The notes under the pieces: model-generated
The model's input: the letters and a program-made list of their open reading frames with translations, nothing else
Told to the model about the DNA's origin: nothing
Databases searched by the model: none
Origin: Gimesia alba
GTDB taxonomy: Bacteria > Planctomycetota > Planctomycetia > Planctomycetales > Planctomycetaceae
DNA: 64,000 nucleotides
Direction: 5' to 3'
Assembly: GCF_007744675.1 (NCBI RefSeq)
Contig: NZ_CP036269.1
Location: 1,007,501 to 1,071,500, forward strand
Program-made: the position numbers and the translations under genes
Shown here: positions 1 to 7,771 of the stretch, piece after piece
How the letters are laid out: each line of letters opens with the position of its first letter
How positions within the stretch are numbered: the first letter of the stretch is position 1

Positions 1-533
1 AACCGATTGAATGTAAAATAAAGATCCAGCGAGTTGGGCGACCTATCAGGAAATGTGGATTGTTGAATGTCCTTCCCGACTGGCTTTCGGCACAAGTCAG
101 GGATCTGAGTGAGTTCCAGAAGTATGTCGACTTTATAATTGACAGATCACATACTCCTGGAAAATTCCGGGAGCAGGTTGTCATCGGAGCAGACGATGAA
201 AAACTCACCTGTCTGATAGAAGGCTATGCGCATGAGGGGCCTTTTATTACGTCATCAGTCATCGCAGGAAAATTTTCACAGGGTACTTGGGATTTTGTAA
301 TACCTGTAAAACATGCACCGGATGAATTGATTGAAATTCAAAGCATAAAAATTGATGAGGTATCGCTTTCAAATTGGAAGATGAATTCGAAAGGTAAAAC
401 GCAGTCAGACGTATATCTGAATTATGATGGTACGAATCTCAATCAGAAATTACTGAATTTAACAATCAATGTGATTCAGGGGGGCGTTCAGGCAGAAGTG
501 AGTTCGAAACTTATCTTGCAGAAGCCAGGCTAG
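1..533 (+). CDS. DUF1573-like protein, C-terminal part (5' truncated by window edge)
   Basis: The reading frame is open from base 3 to the TAG at 531-533 with no convincing internal start, so this is the 3' part of a gene that begins before the window. The visible ~176 residues read as two beta-rich stretches. The first has a turn TPGKFREQVVI followed by a segment ending LIEGY, which resembles the end of a DUF1573 (Ig/ASH-like) repeat as found in many exported planctomycete proteins; the second begins VIPVKHAPDELIEI. No membrane segment is seen in this part. It is followed by three same-strand genes and is probably the first visible gene of that operon. The DUF1573 assignment rests on a weak pattern and is an inference. 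Confidence 0.55.
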   Translation, partial: PIECKIKIQRVGRPIRKCGLLNVLPDWLSAQVRDLSEFQKYVDFIIDRSHTPGKFREQVVIGADDEKLTCLIEGYAHEGPFITSSVIAGKFSQGTWDFVIPVKHAPDELIEIQSIKIDEVSLSNWKMNSKGKTQSDVYLNYDGTNLNQKLLNLTINVIQGGVQAEVSSKLILQKPG

Positions 534-693
534 CTTGAAAAGAAAGTGGCGTATTTTGAAATTGACCAAAAAAGTCTGGAAACGACGAAGACATTGCGGT
601 GACAGAATATTGGACGAATTGAATTGAAATTCGTTGAGATTACACAGTGTGATATTTATGACAATGTGGTAACAGACTGCTGAAAGGGTAACG

Positions 694-1800
694 ATGATAT
701 CTTTTATGTTCTTTCTTGTTTTGATGCAAAATGAACTGGAAAATGTATCAGTATCCACGCAAAAAGATGGTGTAGACGTCGTGCAATCAAAGTTGGATGG
801 CATTCTTAGTGAAGCCGCTGCTTCAAAAGAAAACAGTGTGGTTCCAGACTCATATGAGCGGAAGGGCATTCTTGAACCAGATGGCCGAAAATTTACTTAT
901 GCTGTAGAGGGGACAGCTCGCTCTTTATGGTTTGAGTACAACAACCGGGGAGAAATTGTACCTTGTAATCGACTGGATGATGGGGCTTTTTTGATCAAAA
1001 TGGATGGTCCTGCAGTGACAGTTGATTCGCGGGGGGATGGTGAAAAATGGTTAAATATCTGTCAGCCTGTCATGAGGTTTGTTGCTCCTTTGTATTTTGA
1101 TAAAAGGATGAATTTTGAAGATCGTTTGAACTGGATTCGTAATGAATTTCTCAGCCCCAAAGGAGAGTATTACGAGATGATTCGCAAAGGTAATGCTTGG
1201 ATTACTCTCAGACAGGAGGGGGACAAGTATGTCTTAAAGCTCTTTGAAAAAAACTGGAAACATAATCCGAGATTAAGCGTTACTTTTGATACAGAAGCAG
1301 GCCTGCATCTAATTAAGTGGGTTGAAAAAGATGGAGCTGAAAACGCCGAACAGTGGAGTTATGTTTCTGAAATCAATAACGAGTACGCTGAAGTCATCCC
1401 CGGAGTCAGAATGCTGGTGTCCGGTACCTATGAGATTCAGGATACCGGCACAGCTGCCAAGGAGCGTCCTCCACATGTTACAGGAAGCATTAAATATACT
1501 GCGACCACGATTGGACAAAAAAAGACAGTTCCTATGGATATCGACAGCTTATCAATTAAACCCGGTTCTGTTGTCGAAGATCATCGTGTCGACCCGCATG
1601 TCGTGAGGAAATTTGGTGATACTCCCATCGATCCCGCGATATTAAAAAATGTTCTCGAACGTGATTACGGTAAGAAAAAACGTGTAACTCAATCGCCTTC
1701 GATTGGCAGTTATCGCTTAGCGATCCTGTTGTTTTTTAATGTGTGCTTTCTGGCGATTTTTGTATTTCTGTTTCTTCGGCGACGCCGAAAAACTCAATAG
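694..1800 (+). CDS. hypothetical protein with C-terminal membrane anchor
   Basis: A 368-aa protein that I do not recognise. It begins with a short hydrophobic stretch (MISFMFFLVLM), continues as a soluble alpha/beta-looking region of about 310 residues, and ends with a strong membrane helix (about residues 340-360) followed by the basic tail RRRRKTQ, the pattern of a protein held in the membrane by its C-terminus with the bulk outside the cytoplasm. The ATG is preceded by GAAAGGG at a reasonable distance. The next gene starts 14 bases after its stop, so the two are almost certainly co-transcribed. Its place in front of a C39-like peptidase and a Cys-rich exported peptide suggests an envelope role in the same process, which is inference only. 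Confidence 0.7.
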   Translation: MISFMFFLVLMQNELENVSVSTQKDGVDVVQSKLDGILSEAAASKENSVVPDSYERKGILEPDGRKFTYAVEGTARSLWFEYNNRGEIVPCNRLDDGAFLIKMDGPAVTVDSRGDGEKWLNICQPVMRFVAPLYFDKRMNFEDRLNWIRNEFLSPKGEYYEMIRKGNAWITLRQEGDKYVLKLFEKNWKHNPRLSVTFDTEAGLHLIKWVEKDGAENAEQWSYVSEINNEYAEVIPGVRMLVSGTYEIQDTGTAAKERPPHVTGSIKYTATTIGQKKTVPMDIDSLSIKPGSVVEDHRVDPHVVRKFGDTPIDPAILKNVLERDYGKKKRVTQSPSIGSYRLAILLFFNVCFLAIFVFLFLRRRRKTQ

Positions 1801-1814
1801 GCTAAAAAGATTCG

Positions 1815-2468
1815 ATGAGAAATTGCGATAAGACTCATCTATTGATTGAAAAGTTCATCGTTGTCGTTTTTCTGTTCGTCTCTCTGTTATGTGCAGAGAA
1901 TTTAGCATCTGGAATTGCATCCGACGATAGTCTCAGTCAGCTTGATCTGGTTGATGTAGACCTAAGGCTTTACCGGAATGAAGATCAGGTTTGCGGGCCG
2001 GTTGCTGTTTGCGCTGCGTTAACTGTAGTGGGAGCTCCACAACCGTATGCGGACGTGCGCGCATCAATCCCTGTCACGGATCAGGGAAGCAGTTTAGAGG
2101 ACTGTAAAAAATATCTGGAAACACATTGTTCGCGCGTTATGCAGGTGAAGGCAACGCACGAGTATATCCAGCGGTTTCTGGCTGAAAATGAAGATTCTGC
2201 TGCAATAATTCATGAAAATCAAAATCATTGGGCTTGTATATCAGGAGACAAAAATTACAATGTTAGAGTGTTTAGGTATCCAGGGTGGGAACTTTGGAAA
2301 CACACTACCAATGAGGGAGAATTTGTATATGCACTTTTAATCTCCAATCATTCCGGTGATGTTCAGTTACCGAAGCAATACGATTATTTGACGCTGAGCC
2401 TCTTGGTAAGTTTGGCGTTGCTTGCAGTTGTTAACTTTCGGTTTCTTATGCAAAAAACGGGATCTTGA
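1815..2468 (+). CDS. membrane-anchored C39-like (papain-fold) peptidase
   Basis: A 217-aa protein with an N-terminal hydrophobic export segment (about residues 11-29) and a C-terminal membrane helix (about 191-212), which puts the domain between them outside the cytoplasm. That domain has QVCGPVAVCAAL, matching the nucleophile-Cys motif of C39/bacteriocin-processing peptidases, and NHWACIS, matching the catalytic His strand. The Asp that normally follows in a DP or similar motif is not evident: the corresponding place reads VFRYPGW. Peptidase C39 enzymes cleave after double-glycine leaders, and the next gene encodes an exported peptide with such a leader, so it is the likely substrate (inference). 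A chaperone-like inactive C39 domain is the alternative. Confidence 0.65.
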   Translation: MRNCDKTHLLIEKFIVVVFLFVSLLCAENLASGIASDDSLSQLDLVDVDLRLYRNEDQVCGPVAVCAALTVVGAPQPYADVRASIPVTDQGSSLEDCKKYLETHCSRVMQVKATHEYIQRFLAENEDSAAIIHENQNHWACISGDKNYNVRVFRYPGWELWKHTTNEGEFVYALLISNHSGDVQLPKQYDYLTLSLLVSLALLAVVNFRFLMQKTGS

Positions 2469-2524
2469 TTCAATCCAGATCAGTATACTTGTCCAAAATC
2501 GTTTATTGAACAGGAGATGATGAG

Positions 2525-3007
2525 ATGAAACGGGGGATACTGGGAGTCATTCAAGTATTGGTTTTGGCTGTTTTATTTAATGCTTATGCATTTAACTTCA
2601 GCGTCGAAAGTTTTGAGGTCTCTTCTGCAGAGGCGTCGAGTGTTTTTGGAGGAGTTACCTGCAATGGGCAGGAGTTGAAAAACCGTTGTGGTAATACCGA
2701 GACAACCTGTGATGCACCTAATGATGCAAATTTCTGTGATGCATCGACTGTGGGGCAGAGTTGTGTTTCAGCTGGAGGAGGTGGTCAGTATGAAGGAACA
2801 GGAAGTGCCTTTGGTTGTATCAAAACAGGTGCAGCTGGCATTTTGTGCTATGGCACTTCAGGCCCCGATCAGGAGTGTGACGCAACGACAATTTGTGTTT
2901 GCAAAAAACCCTTTGGTAAGCCCCATGCATGTGTGAAAAAAACCATGAACTGGAAAGTGAAAGAATCAGCAAAAACATCCACTACAAATTGCACAGAAGG
3001 TGGTTAA
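2525..3007 (+). CDS. small exported Cys-rich protein with double-glycine leader
   Basis: A 160-aa protein with a hydrophobic N-terminus (residues about 5-24) and then VSSAEASSVFGG (32-43). Measured from the second Gly, this stretch has Ser at -11, Glu at -8, hydrophobic residues at -12, -7 and -4, and Gly-Gly at -2/-1, which fits the classical double-glycine leader recognised by C39 peptidases. The part after the GG (from residue 44) holds all 12 cysteines of the protein and is rich in Gly, Thr and Ser, so it is likely a disulfide-stabilised extracellular polypeptide. The start has AGGAGATGATG just upstream. It lies 56 bases after the C39-like gene and is followed by a strong terminator. Function unknown: a bacteriocin-like peptide, a signal, or a structural surface protein are all possible. 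Confidence 0.65.
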   Translation: MKRGILGVIQVLVLAVLFNAYAFNFSVESFEVSSAEASSVFGGVTCNGQELKNRCGNTETTCDAPNDANFCDASTVGQSCVSAGGGGQYEGTGSAFGCIKTGAAGILCYGTSGPDQECDATTICVCKKPFGKPHACVKKTMNWKVKESAKTSTTNCTEGG

Positions 3008-3087
3008 AAGGGGATGCATGAAATCGCCTCAGAAATAATCTGAAGGATGAAACACTTTAAAGAAAACGATCAAACTTTTGCGATATC

Positions 3088-3128
3088 AAAACCTCACTCA
3101 GACAGAAATGTTTGAGTGTGGTTTTTTT
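3088..3128 (+). terminator. rho-independent terminator of the 1-3 kb operon
   Basis: AAACCTCACTCAGAC (3088-3102) pairs with GTTTGAGTGTGGTTT (3110-3124) with one mismatch and one wobble over 15 positions; the loop is short and the 3' arm runs into a T tract ending at 3128. It lies about 80 bases after the last plus-strand gene and before a convergent minus-strand gene. Confidence 0.85.
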
Positions 3129-3266
3129 ACGTACAAACAAAAAAAAGTAAGTGCGCTTAGATGACGCTCAATTAAATGATTGAAAAATGCGATCTGAAAT
3201 TCAATCTCTTTCTTAAGTTGATTCAATGCCAATTGACCATCGAAACAATATAGCATAGAGAACAGC

Positions 3267-4394
3267 TCACAGCTGCAACACCTCCTCATACCGTTCCATC
3301 GTGCGTCTGGAATTGAGTGCTTTCAAGCGTGGCAGGGCAGATTGATACAGGGCTTCCGCTTGTTCTGTTTCTCCCAGCTTGGCTAATGCGATGGCTTTGT
3401 AGGCGCGGGCGACGTCGGTGTAGAGGCGGGAGAAGGGTTGGTTCTTGACGAAAGGTTTTAAGCGGTGTTCGGTTTCGTTCAACGGTTCGATCGCTTGTTG
3501 AAAATTTCCCCGATTCAGTTCGAGCAGCCCTTTTGCCAGGGGAAAGACGTTTTCCAGTTGATCGCTGAGTTGCTGTTGTTCGAGTTCTTCAATCAGTTCC
3601 TCGGCACGCCCCAGATCCTGATCCAGCCTCAGCAGGGTATTCGCATAACCCAGGATCAGCGGAGCGTTTCCCGGATCGGCTTCGTAAGCCTGCACGCGGT
3701 ATTCGAGCGCACGTTCCATTTGATTGTCATACTCTGCGATCTCTGCGAGCCGCGTCAGGTAGACCCAATGCGGAATTTTTGCAGCATCCGAGAAAGGGGC
3801 CATGACATCCAGCGCTTCTTCCCATCTGCCCAGCCCCGACAGAGCAGACGCTTTGCGAGAGGCGATTTCCAGAGGAGGTAATTTTTTGCGAAGTCGGGGC
3901 AGCCGTTTGAGGACTTCATTCCAGCGGCCCCAGCACAAGTCGTCCAGCATACGATTGTATTTGAGGGCCGGCGTTAAGAATGTGGTCAGTAATGCTATTA
4001 TCGGTGGGAGCACAATTAAAGGAACCAGCATGGCCACGAACGCACTCGCCATGCGGTCCGTTCCCTGCTTCAGCATCCAGATGAAAATGCTTCCCAACAG
4101 AAAAATCCAGAACATGCGCCGATAGAGTTTCTTCAGCATCATCAGGAATAAGCCGCCACTGCTCATGTTTCGCAGGGCCACCATGTCAGCCGCGGAAATC
4201 GGTCCTTTCTCTGTGGAGACTTTCCGGGGCATCATCTCAGTAATTGCAGCCGCAAGATCGTCGGTGTGCAACACAATTTCCTGGTATTCATCTGCCTCCA
4301 ACGCACGCAGCGCATCTTGCGCAGAGGCAGCTTGAATACATTCTGTCCTGCGTTTGCCGGACCGGTTCGTCGCCGTATAGAAATAATCGGGCAT
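3267..4394 (-). CDS. TPR membrane protein with GspF/PilC-like N-terminal strand region
   Basis: About 375 residues starting at the ATG at 4394; a TTG nine bases upstream is an alternative start. Residues about 3-45 (YTATNRSGKRRTECIQAASA and on to EIVLHTDD) resemble the small N-terminal domain seen in type II secretion/type IV pilus inner-membrane proteins, where it takes the form YxAxNxxGKxxxGxxxAxSxxxAxxxL. Two close membrane helices follow (about 90-145), then a C-terminal half made of TPR-like helix pairs (LGRWEEALDVM, MERALEYRVQAYEADPGNAP, TEQAEALYQSALPRL). It is probably a membrane scaffold with a TPR domain; partner and pathway are not visible. It is monocistronic, with a promoter-like site at 4433-4462. 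Confidence 0.6.
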   Translation of the reverse strand: MPDYFYTATNRSGKRRTECIQAASAQDALRALEADEYQEIVLHTDDLAAAITEMMPRKVSTEKGPISAADMVALRNMSSGGLFLMMLKKLYRRMFWIFLLGSIFIWMLKQGTDRMASAFVAMLVPLIVLPPIIALLTTFLTPALKYNRMLDDLCWGRWNEVLKRLPRLRKKLPPLEIASRKASALSGLGRWEEALDVMAPFSDAAKIPHWVYLTRLAEIAEYDNQMERALEYRVQAYEADPGNAPLILGYANTLLRLDQDLGRAEELIEELEQQQLSDQLENVFPLAKGLLELNRGNFQQAIEPLNETEHRLKPFVKNQPFSRLYTDVARAYKAIALAKLGETEQAEALYQSALPRLKALNSRRTMERYEEVLQL

Positions 4395-4432
4395 GAGAAT
4401 CAAGCATTTACAGATGAAAAAGGGTGGTGAAA

Positions 4433-4462
4433 TTTATATGCTGTATGGACAAATGATAACAA
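4433..4462 (-). promoter_or_regulatory. possible sigma70-type promoter for the TPR membrane protein gene
   Basis: Read on the minus strand: TTGTTA (4462-4457), an 18-base spacer, then TATAAA (4438-4433), about 38 bases before the ATG at 4394. The match is four of six and five of six to the consensus hexamers. It is judged only by eye. Confidence 0.35.
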
Positions 4463-4535
4463 GGGGCGGGCGTGAACTGCAATCAAAGCATTCGAGTCAC
4501 CCAATCAACGTTAGTCCAGAAAAATTCAGAAAGCG

Positions 4536-4937
4536 ATGAACGAACAAACTTATGAAGCCTTTTATCAAGCCCATGTTGAAACTCACAAGGTCCTGGGATG
4601 CTCAGAAAACGAAGTGTCGGTATTAGAGCGAATGCATGGCGTTCGACTGCCGGAGGACTACAGACGGTTTCTGGTCCTGATGGGACGAGAGGCTGACATT
4701 CGCCATTTGATTGGCAGCCATTATTTGTTTCCTCAACTAAATGATCTTCAACAATGGGGAAAAGAGCTTCTGGCGGGATGTCAAATGCAAGAGCTACCTG
4801 AGAACTCGTTTGTCATCATGATGCACCAGGGATATCAGTTTTATTTTCTCTGGAATGGAGCCGTGTATTATTTTCTGGAAGGGAAAACTGAATTTGAAAG
4901 ACGATTTGATTCCTTCACAGAATGGTTTTGCTGCTAA
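4536..4937 (+). CDS. SMI1/KNR4 family protein
   Basis: A 133-aa protein with the SMI1/KNR4 fold signatures: an N-terminal helix ending SENEVSVLERMHGVRLPEDY, then RRFLVLMGR, a central LFPQLNDLQQWGKELL, a strand ENSFVIMMHQGYQFYFLW, and a C-terminal SFTEWF. Members often act as immunity proteins against polymorphic or contact-dependent toxins, or as regulators. No toxin gene is adjacent, so an immunity role cannot be read from context. Typical single-domain length, no export signal. Confidence 0.8.
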   Translation: MNEQTYEAFYQAHVETHKVLGCSENEVSVLERMHGVRLPEDYRRFLVLMGREADIRHLIGSHYLFPQLNDLQQWGKELLAGCQMQELPENSFVIMMHQGYQFYFLWNGAVYYFLEGKTEFERRFDSFTEWFCC

Positions 4938-5193
4938 ACGTTTCCGGAATGAAACCGCGGGAGCGCCCCCGATAGGTGTCTGGCAAAACATGATCGACTT
5001 GGATTGAACGCAATTGCCGTGAAATCTTCGAGTGCTACATCTACTCATTACTCAAAAAATCGGTAACTCACAGGAAAACTTGCGTGCCGAGCTCATTCGA
5101 GTCTGTTGCCTCTACTGGACATCCCACCTGCACTCTGTCATGCTGGATAGTAGCAAAAATCTGTTGCAATTATGAATTCGGGAGACGATATAC

Positions 5194-6519
5194 ATGAACG
5201 ATCACACCAAAGATCATTCCCCCAACGAAAATCAGTCTGTGTCACGGAGAACGTTTCTGCGTGAAGCGGGTACAGTGACCGCGGCGGGGTTGGCTGTGGC
5301 GCCGGCGGTCTGGGCTGGTGCTGGAAAGAATGCGGACACGTTGCGCGTGGGTCTGATTGGTTGTGGCTCCCGAGGTTCCGGGGCCGCCGTCAATGCGATG
5401 CAGGCGGATTCGAATGCGCGGCTTGTCGCGATGGCGGATATCTTTGAAGACAAACTGAAAGCGAGTGCGGCACGCATTCAAAAATCGATCGGCGATCAGT
5501 ATGCCGTCGATCCGAGTCAGGAATTCGTGGGCTTTGATGCTTATGAAAAATTATTAAATACCGACGTCGATGTCGTACTGCTGACCACGCCCCCGCACTT
5601 TCGCCCCGCTCATCTGAAACGTGCCATCGAAGCCGGCAAACATGTCTTTGCCGAAAAGCCGGTCGCCGTGGATGCCCCCGGCGTGCGGTCGGTAATGGAA
5701 ACGTGCCGCCTGGCAAGGCAGAAACAGCTTTCGATCATGTCGGGCCTGATGCTGCGTTACAGCAAGGCCATGCAGGAAACGGTCAATCGCATTCACGACG
5801 GACAGCTTGGAAAGATCGTGACTCTGCAGACGAACTACAATATCAATGGTCTCTGGTCACATCCCCGCAAGCCCGAATGGAGTGACATGGAATGGCAGTT
5901 GCGCAACTGGTATTACTTCACGTGGATCTCAGGAGGCCAACTGGTGGAGCAGCACGTGCATGGGCTCGATCTGATGTCCTGGGTTATGCAGGAAGAATAT
6001 CCGGTCAAATGTTTCGGGTTGGGCGGTCGACAGTCGCGGACCGATCCGCTCTACGGCCACATCTTTGATCATCATGCCATCTGTTACGAATACAAGGGCG
6101 GCGAGCGTTGTTTTGCCTTTTGTCGCCAGCAGGATGGCACCGACATCAATACGTCGCAACTGGTGTTCGGCGAAAAGGGAACCGCCGATTTGAATCGGAA
6201 TACGCTCAGCGGCGCGAAAACCTGGCGTTACAGCCGGGCCCGCGGCCGCGAGAGAAATGGCGTGAGAGATCTGCCGTACGTGCAGGAACATGCTGCTTTG
6301 TTCAACAGCATTCGGACCAGTTCGCCGCTCTGCAATGGTGAGTACGCGGCCAAAAGTTCGCTGATGGCCATCATGGGCCGCATGGCTTCGTATACAGGAA
6401 AAAGCGTGAGCTGGGACGAAGCCTGGAATTCTAAAGAAGACCTGACGCCGCCGGAATACGCGTTCGGACCCTTACCAGTCGCCCCCGTCGCCTTGCCCGG
6501 CAAGACCAAATTTTATTGA
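5194..6519 (+). CDS. Tat-exported Gfo/Idh/MocA family oxidoreductase
   Basis: A 441-aa protein. Residues 17-42 form a twin-arginine signal (SRRTFLREAG, then an Ala-rich hydrophobic stretch). A Rossmann NAD(P)-binding motif GLIGCGSRGSG is at 53-63 and the family EKP motif, which carries the catalytic-site Lys, at 154-156, followed by the typical C-terminal beta-sheet domain (EQHVHGLDLMSWVM). Planctomycetes carry many such exported dehydrogenase-like proteins, usually linked to the breakdown of modified or sulfated sugars; substrate and true activity are unknown here. It is preceded by GGGAGACGATATAC, a good ribosome-binding site. It stands alone. Confidence 0.9.
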   Translation: MNDHTKDHSPNENQSVSRRTFLREAGTVTAAGLAVAPAVWAGAGKNADTLRVGLIGCGSRGSGAAVNAMQADSNARLVAMADIFEDKLKASAARIQKSIGDQYAVDPSQEFVGFDAYEKLLNTDVDVVLLTTPPHFRPAHLKRAIEAGKHVFAEKPVAVDAPGVRSVMETCRLARQKQLSIMSGLMLRYSKAMQETVNRIHDGQLGKIVTLQTNYNINGLWSHPRKPEWSDMEWQLRNWYYFTWISGGQLVEQHVHGLDLMSWVMQEEYPVKCFGLGGRQSRTDPLYGHIFDHHAICYEYKGGERCFAFCRQQDGTDINTSQLVFGEKGTADLNRNTLSGAKTWRYSRARGRERNGVRDLPYVQEHAALFNSIRTSSPLCNGEYAAKSSLMAIMGRMASYTGKSVSWDEAWNSKEDLTPPEYAFGPLPVAPVALPGKTKFY

Positions 6520-6589
6520 GCGGAGTAATGAGACGGAACTGTCTGGTTCTCTCTTAGTGGGCGATGATGCCGAGGTCGAATTTTTCTAC

Positions 6590-6625
6590 CACGAAAATCA
6601 CGAAAATCACGAAAGACACGAAAAG
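6590..6625 (+). repeat. short tandem repeat, four 9-bp units (CACGAAAAT type)
   Basis: Four consecutive 9-mers: CACGAAAAT, CACGAAAAT, CACGAAAGA, CACGAAAAG. It sits in the 342-base stretch between the Gfo/Idh gene and the next small membrane protein gene. That stretch holds no convincing gene; an open frame across it reads as His-Glu-Asn-His repeats only because of this array. Confidence 0.85.
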
Positions 6626-6861
6626 GATGAGTTCTCACTGTGTCAAATTACTCAACCTTGTCTTACAAAGTCGCGAGATAATGGATGCATTCGCAGAGCA
6701 ACTGGCGCAATTACACTCGAAAGGGACCTAAGTAACCTGGTTTGCAGTGTTTCTAAAAACCGGCGATTTGGCTTCTTTTCCCGTGATGTTTCTTTCTGCT
6801 TTCCGCCTGAGTCTCCAGTTAACAGTTTTACCCGGAAACCGTTACTGTCAGGGGCTCATCA

Positions 6862-7155
6862 GTGCAATCAAAATTTTCCACAGCACGCAGGGTATTCTTG
6901 TGCATCGTGCTGGTTTTCTCGGTGGTATTGATTCCCTATTCTCATGTGGAGCATGGCAGCGGCGGATTCGGGTTCACTCTGTTTTGTGTACACGTCGCGA
7001 TCTACATTTCCGTGGTGGGCATCATCGATACCTGCGTGCTCATTTTTCGCGGCGTCTGGGATCGGATTACTCCCACGTTTTTCTTCCGCGCCTTCATCAT
7101 CAATCTCGGTCTGTTCGCGCTGATGTGGTTGATTTTGGTTGCCAGCCTGCATTGA
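6862..7155 (+). CDS. small polytopic membrane protein, unknown function
   Basis: 97 aa, GTG start with AGGGGC a few bases upstream. Three hydrophobic helices are visible (about 10-27, 36-60 and 72-94), joined by short loops. No family recognised. The next gene, another small membrane protein, starts about 50 bases downstream, so the two may form an operon. Confidence 0.6.
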   Translation: MQSKFSTARRVFLCIVLVFSVVLIPYSHVEHGSGGFGFTLFCVHVAIYISVVGIIDTCVLIFRGVWDRITPTFFFRAFIINLGLFALMWLILVASLH

Positions 7156-7202
7156 CGGAAAATATGAACCGTTCCGCGCTATTTCGAGAGAGGCACAAAC
7201 CG

Positions 7203-7709
7203 ATGAAACTTATTGAAGCGATGCCTACGTTTTCCCGGTGGTATCTGTCGCTGGTTAAGATGCCTCGGCTGCCTTACGTTGCTTTTGGAGTGGCGTGTGT
7301 CATTGGGACGGCTGTCTTTCCACTTGTCGTGATGTTGACTGAACCATCCGTGTTTTTCAGCGAGACTTTAGTTCTGTATATTCCCTTTTGGCTTCCTGGG
7401 CTGGCGGGGGATCTGGCACTCCTGTACTGGAGTGAGAAACAACGGCCGTTTCGACCATCACTCATGCTGCGGCTATTGATTCTGGCGCTGGTGATGGAGG
7501 GGTTCTATTTGATGAACCATTATTCAAATCCTCCTGCAAAACCGCCTCAATCAACAATAAATGAAGAAACAATGAACCAAGTCATTTTCATGAGTATCTA
7601 TGGGGTACAGAGTGTGCTGCTGCTGATCTTGGAACCGGGGTTACGCTGGTTGTTGAAGAGGCGGAGCATTTCCAAAGAGATGCAAGACGAAACCCAGGAG
7701 TCGCCCTGA
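7203..7709 (+). CDS. membrane protein, unknown function
   Basis: 168 aa if started at the ATG at 7203, which has GAGAGAGGCAC upstream, a spacing also seen at other genes in this window (33727-33737). An in-frame ATG at 7164 would add 13 residues. Four hydrophobic segments (about 20-42, 50-72, 84-100 and 126-148) and a basic C-terminus (KRRSISKE). The frame is open further upstream but the extra sequence overlaps the preceding gene and looks non-coding. No family recognised. Confidence 0.6.
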   Translation: MKLIEAMPTFSRWYLSLVKMPRLPYVAFGVACVIGTAVFPLVVMLTEPSVFFSETLVLYIPFWLPGLAGDLALLYWSEKQRPFRPSLMLRLLILALVMEGFYLMNHYSNPPAKPPQSTINEETMNQVIFMSIYGVQSVLLLILEPGLRWLLKRRSISKEMQDETQESP

Positions 7710-7771
7710 ACCTGTCTGAGGTTCTGGTGTCATCCGTAACGACAGCTTCTCCCCCTTGATTGAGAGCGCTT

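Noticed and set aside
6557..6931. 124-codon plus-strand frame starting in the CACGAAAAT repeats
   Set aside because: No plausible protein composition, and it overlaps the start of the well-supported membrane protein at 6862.
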